From: Sphaerisporangium viridialbum
GTDB lineage: Bacteria > Actinomycetota > Actinomycetes > Streptosporangiales > Streptosporangiaceae
NCBI RefSeq assembly: GCF_049674955.1
Contig: NZ_CP187232.1
Coordinates: forward strand, 992,001-1,056,000
DNA length: 64,000 nucleotides
Reading direction: 5' to 3'
Part shown: piece by piece, positions 58,060 to 64,000 of the stretch
How positions within the stretch are numbered: the stretch's first letter is position 1
How the letters are laid out: the number at the start of each line of letters is the position of its first letter
The notes under the pieces: generated by a model
Seen by the model: only the letters and a program-made list of their open reading frames with translations
The model's database searches: none
What the model was told of the DNA's origin: nothing
Program-made: the position numbers and the translations under genes

Positions 58060-59121
58060 ATGCGAAGCCCTCTGCTGGACACGCCAGGAGCCGTAGCCGC
58101 CGAGTCACCCGATGACACCGTCGCCGCGCACTACGGCGAGCTGTACGCCGAGCAACGCGCGCTCGCGGAGGGCCAGGCCCTGGTCGACCGGAGCAACCGC
58201 GAGGTCGTCCGCATCTCCGGGCCCGACCGGCTCAGGTGGCTCAACGACCTCAGCTCGCAGAAGCTCGACACGCTGGCGCCGGGCACGCCCACGCAGACGC
58301 TGCTCCTCGACGCGCAGGGCAGGCTGGAGCATCACCTGACGCTCGTCGACGACGGCGAGTCCGTCTGGGCGCACGTCGAGCCCGGCACCTCCGCCGCGAT
58401 GGTCGCCTTCCTGGAGAAGATGCGGTTCATGCTCCGCGTCGAGGTCGCCGACGTGACCGCCGCCTACGCCGTGGTGACCGTCCTCGCCCCCGGCGCGGGC
58501 GACGGCGCCGCGCGGCCCGTGCCCGAAGGCGCGATCGCGATCGGCGGCGACCTCCTGGTCCCGCGCGAGCGGCTCGGCGGGCTCGCCGAGGAGCTCGGCC
58601 TGCGCCCGGCCGGCCTGTGGGCGTACGAGGCCCTGCGCATCGAGGCGCACCTGCCCCGGGCGGGGTTCGACACCGACCACAAGACCATCCCCCACGAGGT
58701 CGGCTGGATCGGCTCGGCCGTCCACCTCACCAAGGGGTGCTACCGGGGCCAGGAGACCGTCGCCCGGGTGCACAATCTCGGTCACCCGCCGCGCCGCCTG
58801 GTCTTCCTGCACCTCGACGGCAGCGTCGACACCCTGCCGCCGCACGGCGCGCCGGTGACCCTCGGCGTGGGGTCGCCGAGGGAGGCCGACCCGGAGGCCG
58901 CGGTGGAGGGCAGTGCCGAGCCCGGCCAGGTCGGCTTCGTCGGCTCCTCGGCCCGCCACCACGAGCTCGGGCCCATCGCCCTGGCCGTGGTGAAGCGCAC
59001 CGTTCCTGTGGACATCTCGCTGCTGGCCGGGGGCGTCCCCGCCGGCCAGGAGGTCATCGTGCCGCCGGACGCAGGGCGCAACGTCACCATCGACCCCGGC
59101 CTGCGCCGCCGCATCCGCTGA
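58060..59121 (+). CDS. ygfZ: YgfZ/GcvT-fold folate-binding protein
   Basis: 353 residues, GcvT-like folate-binding fold with the YgfZ signature KGCYRGQE and the C-terminal barrel. It supports assembly or repair of certain Fe-S enzymes in other bacteria. A neighbour of nitrobindin in mycobacteria as well. Confidence 0.9.
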   Translation: MRSPLLDTPGAVAAESPDDTVAAHYGELYAEQRALAEGQALVDRSNREVVRISGPDRLRWLNDLSSQKLDTLAPGTPTQTLLLDAQGRLEHHLTLVDDGESVWAHVEPGTSAAMVAFLEKMRFMLRVEVADVTAAYAVVTVLAPGAGDGAARPVPEGAIAIGGDLLVPRERLGGLAEELGLRPAGLWAYEALRIEAHLPRAGFDTDHKTIPHEVGWIGSAVHLTKGCYRGQETVARVHNLGHPPRRLVFLHLDGSVDTLPPHGAPVTLGVGSPREADPEAAVEGSAEPGQVGFVGSSARHHELGPIALAVVKRTVPVDISLLAGGVPAGQEVIVPPDAGRNVTIDPGLRRRIR

Positions 59122-59151
59122 CCCCGCCGCCCGTCGTACGGGCGCGGGGGC

Positions 59152-59577
<426 letters not shown>

Positions 59578-59670
59578 GGTCCACGATTGTTCCACCGCCA
59601 CCCGGCGGGCGCGAACGGCGTGAACGGCGCGCGTGCGCCGTCCGTACACTCAGGGGCGAAAGGAGACCAA

Positions 59671-60627
59671 GTGTCCGCTGTGCCATTGATTGTGGAAGTC
59701 GTCCGTTCCGGGTTCGTGGAGTCCGTCCATCGTGCCCGGGTGTTCGCCCTGGACGCCGAGGGGGTGCCGGTGGCCGTGCACGGTGACGTCGCCGCGGCGG
59801 CCTCGCCGCGCTCGTCGATGAAGCCGTTGCAGGCGCTCGGCATGCTCCGCGCGGGGCTCGACCTGGACGGTGAGCTTCTCGCGCTCGCCTGCGCCAGCCA
59901 TTCCGGCGAGGAATTCCACGTCGAGGGGGCCGCCAGGATCCTGGCGACCGCGGGGCTCGACGCCACCGCCCTCATGTGTCCCGAGGACCTTCCCATTGAC
60001 ACCGCGACGGCGCACCAGGTGCTGCGCGCCGGGGGCGGACCGGCCCGCATCACCATGAACTGCTCGGGGAAGCACTCAGCGATGCTCGCCACCTGCGTGG
60101 TCAACGGCTGGTCCACCGGCGACTACCTGCACCCGGGGCACCCCCTGCAGCGGGCGATCCGCGCCACCGCCGAGGAGCTGACCGGCGAGCGGGTCGCGGC
60201 CACCGGAGTCGACGGCTGCGGCGCACCGCTGTTCTTCGCCTCCATGGCCGGGGTCGCGCGGGCCTTCCGGGCCCTCACACTGGCCGCGCCCGGCACGTAC
60301 GAGCGGCGGATCGCCGACGCCATGCGCGCCCACCCCAAGTGGACCTCGGGCACCTCCCGCCCTGAGGCCGCGCTGATGCGCGCCGTGCCGGGGCTCATGG
60401 TCAAGTCGGGGGCCGAGGCCTTCGACGCGCTCGCCTTCGAGGACGGCCGCGCGGCCACCGTCAAGATCGAGGACGGCGGCCAGCGGGCCAGGGTGCCGGT
60501 GACCGTGGCCGTCCTGCGCGCCCTCGGGCTCGGCCTGGACGCCCCCGAGCTGGACGCGCTCGCCAGCCCGCCGCAGTTCGGCGGAGGCCATCCCGTGGGG
60601 GAGGTCCGCGTACGCGGCCAGGTGTGA
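59671..60627 (+). CDS. Asparaginase II-family protein
   Basis: 318 residues of the actinobacterial/rhizobial-type asparaginase family (PF06089). Ser-Lys motif SPRSSMKPLQAL, GEEFHVEGA, MNCSGKHSAML and DGCGAP are conserved and include the catalytic Ser/Lys/Cys residues. AAAGGAG precedes GTG 59671. It hydrolyses L-asparagine to aspartate and ammonia, cytosolic. Confidence 0.88.
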   Translation: MSAVPLIVEVVRSGFVESVHRARVFALDAEGVPVAVHGDVAAAASPRSSMKPLQALGMLRAGLDLDGELLALACASHSGEEFHVEGAARILATAGLDATALMCPEDLPIDTATAHQVLRAGGGPARITMNCSGKHSAMLATCVVNGWSTGDYLHPGHPLQRAIRATAEELTGERVAATGVDGCGAPLFFASMAGVARAFRALTLAAPGTYERRIADAMRAHPKWTSGTSRPEAALMRAVPGLMVKSGAEAFDALAFEDGRAATVKIEDGGQRARVPVTVAVLRALGLGLDAPELDALASPPQFGGGHPVGEVRVRGQV

Positions 60628-60646
60628 TCCGCCGTCTTTCGCAGGC

Positions 60647-62269
60647 TCAGATCGAGCGGCGGAACTGGCGGGACGTGGAGATCGCGCCCGAGGTGGTCAG
60701 CGTGAAGGTGCGCATGGAGTCGGCGAACTTCGACAGGTCCCATTCGGCGGGCCCGTGGTACCAGTACAGGTTGTCGGCCTGCTCGCCGTTGCCGTTCAGC
60801 GAGGCCACCACGCGGGCCCAGCGGTCGACGTTGTCGAAGACCACGGCGTACGGCAGGTAGCGGGAGAACAGCTCGATGCGCTGGGCCGGTGGCACCTCGC
60901 CGATCTCGCCCGCGGCGAGGTAGTCGCGGAAGCCGAGGGTGTGGGCGAGGGCCGAGGAGCCCCTTGAGGTCTTGGCCGGCATGTACTGCCCGCCGACGGC
61001 CAGGGCGGCCCCCGCGATGATCAGCGCGAGGCCGAGCAGGCCGTACGTCGTCAGCCAGGCGAGCAGCACGGTGGCGAGCACGCCGAGGCCGGTGACGACC
61101 ACCCCGATCGTGGTCCACCGGGTGCGCACCGAGTCGGGGCGGCGGGCGAACCAGCCCTGGGCGACGACGTCGCGGTAGAGCGCGTCGCGCACCTTGCCGA
61201 GCCCGGCCGCGAAGGAGCCGTGAAGCTGGGACAGCAGCACCGAGTCGCGCCCGTCGAAGATCGCCAGGTGCAGCGCGCGCTCGTAGGCGAGAAGGGTCTC
61301 CACGGGCGCGTTGGCCACCTTCACCAGCAGCCAGTCGGGGGCGTCGTAGGTGCCTCGGGGCTGCTCCTCGATGTGGATGAAGCCGCGGACCGCGAGGTCG
61401 ACGATGGTCGCCGTGACGTCGATCACGTCGGCCTGCTCGTCGATCAGTGTGCCGATCTGCCCGGGGCGCACGCCGTCGGGCGGGGAGAACCGGCCGTCGA
61501 GCAGCGGGTTGACCGTGCCGCCCGCCTCGCTGTCGAGGATGCGGGCGTCACGGCCGCGGGTCCAGTAGAGCAGCGCGACGCCGCCGAGCAGCAGCACCAG
61601 GAGCGCGACGAGCGCGCCGCCGGTGAGCGGGCTGACGGTGAAGGCGTTGGCCAGCTCGAACCGCCGCTCGAGGATCGGCCGGCCGCCGCTGGCGCCCGGG
61701 GGGAAGCCGGCGACGACGGTCAGCGCCTGGGAGGGGCCGAGCCCCTGCTGCTCGAACTCCGCCCGCGTGCCGCTCTCGTCCATCGAGGCCGCGGTGCAGC
61801 CGGTGGCGGAGGTGAGGTCCCCGGCGAAGCACGAGAGGCTCTGGAGGGGGGCAGGGCCGCTCAGCTTCACGACGGCGTCCTTGACCGGCGCCGACCAGCC
61901 GCTGACGACGTACCAGCGCAGCTCCTCGCCGCCGCCGACCGGCGTGACGGCGCCCGCCACGTCGTACTCGATCGTCGCGGTGCCCTTGCCGCCCAGCGTG
62001 ATGGTGTCGCCGGTGAGGGTGCCGTCGCCCTTGAAGTTCGTGACGCGGTAGACGCGGTCGCTGGCGTCGTCGTACCTGGTCCTCGTGAGCAGTGTGCGCC
62101 GGACCTGTCCGGTGTAGCTGATCTGCTCCTTGACGTGGAGCACGCCGCCGGGGCGCAGCTCCGCGGTGACGTCCGCTTTGGTCACGCCGTCGGCCGAGGC
62201 GTGGGCCGGGGTCGCGACGAGGACGGCCAGCGCGAGCGCGAGCGTGAGCCGATGGACGAGATTGACCAT
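60647..62269 (-). CDS. DUF2207 membrane protein
   Basis: 540 residues: signal peptide (LALALAVLVATPAHA), an extracytoplasmic DUF2207 beta domain, a helix near residue 225 (ALVALLVLLLGGVALLYW), a cytosolic domain, two further helices (about 395-440) and a polar C-terminus. A widespread actinobacterial protein of unknown function. The stop lies 19 bp from the convergent asparaginase end. Confidence 0.85.
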   Translation of the reverse strand: MVNLVHRLTLALALAVLVATPAHASADGVTKADVTAELRPGGVLHVKEQISYTGQVRRTLLTRTRYDDASDRVYRVTNFKGDGTLTGDTITLGGKGTATIEYDVAGAVTPVGGGEELRWYVVSGWSAPVKDAVVKLSGPAPLQSLSCFAGDLTSATGCTAASMDESGTRAEFEQQGLGPSQALTVVAGFPPGASGGRPILERRFELANAFTVSPLTGGALVALLVLLLGGVALLYWTRGRDARILDSEAGGTVNPLLDGRFSPPDGVRPGQIGTLIDEQADVIDVTATIVDLAVRGFIHIEEQPRGTYDAPDWLLVKVANAPVETLLAYERALHLAIFDGRDSVLLSQLHGSFAAGLGKVRDALYRDVVAQGWFARRPDSVRTRWTTIGVVVTGLGVLATVLLAWLTTYGLLGLALIIAGAALAVGGQYMPAKTSRGSSALAHTLGFRDYLAAGEIGEVPPAQRIELFSRYLPYAVVFDNVDRWARVVASLNGNGEQADNLYWYHGPAEWDLSKFADSMRTFTLTTSGAISTSRQFRRSI

Positions 62270-62354
62270 GGAGCGTCAGCCTAGCGGTCGGCGTGGGACC
62301 CCGGGACTAGACTCTCATAGCTGATCAATCACCAACAAATGGGACGGCGTGCCG

Positions 62355-62684
62355 CTACCAGGGCCCGTACGGGCCGCTGTTCCCTCCGCCCTTGCCGATC
62401 TCGCCCACGGCGGGCTTCACATCGGCGAGGTAGATGCCCGACCCGATGACCGACGCGACGGTGAAGATGCTGAGCACCGAGAGGTACTGCACGGCGGCGG
62501 CGAACGAGAACAGGGTCGCGAGGCCGAGGATCAGCAACCAGAGACGCTTGTTGAGCTTGCCCGCCATGGCGAAGGCCCGGGCCGGGGTCCTCAGCGCGTG
62601 GACCAGAGCCCATGCGCACAGGCCGAAAGCCCCGATGGCGAGCACCCAGAAAATGAGATCCAGGAAGCCGTGAATCTCGAACAT
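62355..62684 (-). CDS. DUF2516 membrane protein
   Basis: 109 residues with two to three helices (LDLIFWVLAIGAFGLCAWALV; LWLLILGLATLFSFAAAVQYL). Conserved partner of HbhA-like and XRE genes in actinobacteria (M. tuberculosis Rv0476). Function unknown. Confidence 0.88.
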   Translation of the reverse strand: MFEIHGFLDLIFWVLAIGAFGLCAWALVHALRTPARAFAMAGKLNKRLWLLILGLATLFSFAAAVQYLSVLSIFTVASVIGSGIYLADVKPAVGEIGKGGGNSGPYGPW

Positions 62685-62891
62685 CGCCTCTCCAAGGGGT
62701 CATGTGATTGGCCGGGTTCAGCCTAGCCCGGACGGAGACCTCCCGGGGGGCCGCGACGGGTGGCCACGGCCTGGTCTGAACGTGCTGGACGGCCCGTGCC
62801 CGCACAACGCGCACGGGCCGTACCCCGACAACGGACGCGGCCCGCCCCGGGTTCCGGGACGGGCCGCGCTTTCATCGGCGTTCGGTGGCGT

Positions 62892-63332
62892 TCAGGCCTT
62901 GGGGCCGGTACCGCGGGTGCTCTTGCGGGCCTGCGTGGTGCGGGTGGCGGTCGTCGGCTGGGCGCTGGTGGAGACCTCCTCCAGCTCAAGCGCGGCCTCG
63001 CCCGTCACCCTGCTGACGACCTTGCGTCCACGGTTGGCGAACTGGTCGTACAGCAGCGCGGCCTTGGCGCTGATCGTGTCGGCGTACTCCTTGGCCTTCT
63101 CGGGCAGGTCCTTGGCGACCGCCTCGGCCTTGACCTGCACGGTGCTGGCGTACTTCCGCGCGATGTGCGGCAGGTCGCGGGCAGTGGCGCCCGACTCCAC
63201 CCGGCGGGACTGCAGGCGCTGGAGCTGCTCGGGCAGTTCGCGCAGCTTCTCGACCGCGAAGTCGCCCGCGCCGGCGACGGCGTAGAACGGCTTGGACTCG
63301 GCGAGCTTCTTGACCTCGGCGTTCAGAGGCAT
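62892..63332 (-). CDS. HbhA-like coiled-coil protein
   Basis: 146 residues. N-terminal PFYAVAGAGDFAVEKLRELP and a long helix typical of heparin-binding haemagglutinin relatives; the C-terminal tail is Thr/Lys-rich (KSTRGTGPKA) but much less Lys/Pro-rich than the mycobacterial adhesin, so heparin binding is doubtful. Same neighbours as Rv0475. Confidence 0.85.
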   Translation of the reverse strand: MPLNAEVKKLAESKPFYAVAGAGDFAVEKLRELPEQLQRLQSRRVESGATARDLPHIARKYASTVQVKAEAVAKDLPEKAKEYADTISAKAALLYDQFANRGRKVVSRVTGEAALELEEVSTSAQPTTATRTTQARKSTRGTGPKA

Positions 63333-63335
63333 GGG

Positions 63336-63818
63336 TTAACCTTCCTTGGGTTCCGGTTTGATGCGGCCGTTCGGCGAGGAGGTCACACTCCCCTGTGCGA
63401 GAACCGCGTCGACCCCTGGGGTCTCCGGCTCGGGCCGGGCGTTCTGGGAGGTCCGCTCGGTCTCGGCCGGAGCCTCGGCTCGGTTCTCCTTGCGAAACGA
63501 CTCGTAGATATCGATCAGCACCTGACGTTGCCGCTCGGTGAGAGTGCCGTCGGCCCGCACTGCGGCCAGCACGTCGCTGTCCGGCTCGCGGTCCTCGATG
63601 AGGCCCGCCTGCACGTAGAGCGCCTGCGACGAGATCCGCAGACCTTTGGCGATCTGGTTCAGGATCTCCGCGCTCGGCTTGCGCAGCCCGCGCTCAATCT
63701 GGCTCAGGTAGGGGTTCGAGACCCCCGCCTGGGTGGCGAGCTGGCGCAGGGAGATCTTCGCCTGCTTCCGCTGATCGCGGATGTACTCACCGATTGAGCC
63801 GACCTTCGGTAGTTCCAT
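63336..63818 (-). CDS. XRE-family HTH regulator (Rv0474-like)
   Basis: 160 residues from ATG 63818. HTH near residues 10-65 (IRDQRKQAKISLRQLATQAG, VSNPYLSQIERGLRKPS), a helical middle part and an acidic tail. It probably controls the HbhA-like gene 3 bp downstream, as an operon. Upstream, TTGCA-AA-TGCAA (63842-63853) is a possible operator. No clear ribosome-binding site, so perhaps leaderless. Confidence 0.88.
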   Translation of the reverse strand: MELPKVGSIGEYIRDQRKQAKISLRQLATQAGVSNPYLSQIERGLRKPSAEILNQIAKGLRISSQALYVQAGLIEDREPDSDVLAAVRADGTLTERQRQVLIDIYESFRKENRAEAPAETERTSQNARPEPETPGVDAVLAQGSVTSSPNGRIKPEPKEG

Positions 63819-63887
63819 GCTTTTAGTCTGCATCACCGTGCTTGCAAATGCAAACACGGTGGCAAACTCCAGCAAGCACTGGGGATG

Positions 63888-64000
63888 TCAGCCGGGATAG
63901 ATCCACAGAAGGGGCGCGGAGGCCGACAGAAGCACCGAGAACGTGACAAGGCTGTACCTGAACCGCCTCGGTAGCGCGACGCCGGGCTTGATCAGGCGGT
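63888..64000 (-). CDS. C-terminal end of a membrane protein (partial)
   Basis: The last 37 codons of a minus-strand gene entering from the right edge: RLIKPGVALPRRFRYSLVTF then a hydrophobic stretch ending LLWIYPG and a stop. Probably one final membrane helix; the family cannot be named. Confidence 0.45.
   Translation of the reverse strand, partial: RLIKPGVALPRRFRYSLVTFSVLLSASAPLLWIYPG

Overview
The window is high-GC DNA from a filamentous-type actinomycete. Marker genes include mycothiol synthase (mshD), a GlnR-type orphan response regulator, the actinobacterial MurT/GatD pair, a SigL/RslA-like sigma/anti-sigma pair and SseC. A Streptosporangiales-like or Streptomyces-like genome fits best, but the species cannot be fixed from sequence alone. 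The order nitrobindin - sseC - rhodanese - thioredoxin - DUF2993 - glnR - mshD - phosphate genes matches, from memory, Mycobacterium tuberculosis Rv0813c-Rv0821c. The XRE - HbhA-like - DUF2516 order at the right edge matches Rv0474-Rv0476.

Layout. (1) 1-6.3 kb: a small biosynthetic locus with a serine acetyltransferase-like reading frame open into an ATP-grasp ligase, a second ATP-grasp ligase, an MFS exporter, a nucleic-acid methyltransferase and a convergent cysteine synthase-type PLP enzyme. (2) 6.6-10 kb: a secreted GH16/CBM13 glucanase under a palindromic operator, an AraC regulator and small membrane or secreted proteins. (3) 9.4-26.2 kb: a layered island next to an intact tRNA-Gly(CCC) gene. 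Eight further copies of the tRNA 3' half, several with the tRNA trailer hairpin and shared flanks, separate short cargo blocks: a LysR/phosphatase/EamA cluster, a phosphatase and a hydrolase cut by an IS3 element, then one-gene or one-TA-operon blocks (hypothetical, P-loop kinase, HigBA remnant, VapBC), and finally an IS605 remnant and an AraC/PhyH pair. Integrase fragments lie beside two of the tRNA copies. (4) 26.5-41.8 kb: conserved chromosome with dcd, phosphate uptake (DUF47/Pit), a Crp-STAND-TPR giant regulator, mshD, a secreted nucleotidase, glnR, a MoaD/ThiS protein, a DUF2993 protein, sigma/anti-sigma, thioredoxin and a sulfur operon led by a cysteine-containing leader peptide. (5) 41.9-54.2 kb: a tandemly duplicated four-gene membrane module followed by a degenerate VirD4/TraG-like membrane protein and a HerA/VirB4-like ATPase. 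This is the best candidate for an undescribed multi-protein system. (6) 54.2-64 kb: MurT/GatD, DsrE, nitrobindin, a Fur regulator, YgfZ, Dtd, an asparaginase and the DUF2207/DUF2516/HbhA-like/XRE genes.

How parts work together. The first locus has the parts for making, ligating and exporting a serine-derived amino acid. Regions 4 and 6 are housekeeping: nitrogen, phosphate and sulfur control, redox and cell wall. Region 3 looks like repeated integration and decay at one tRNA gene. Region 5 sits between sseC and the nitrobindin gene, which are neighbours in M. tuberculosis, so it is a lineage-specific block.
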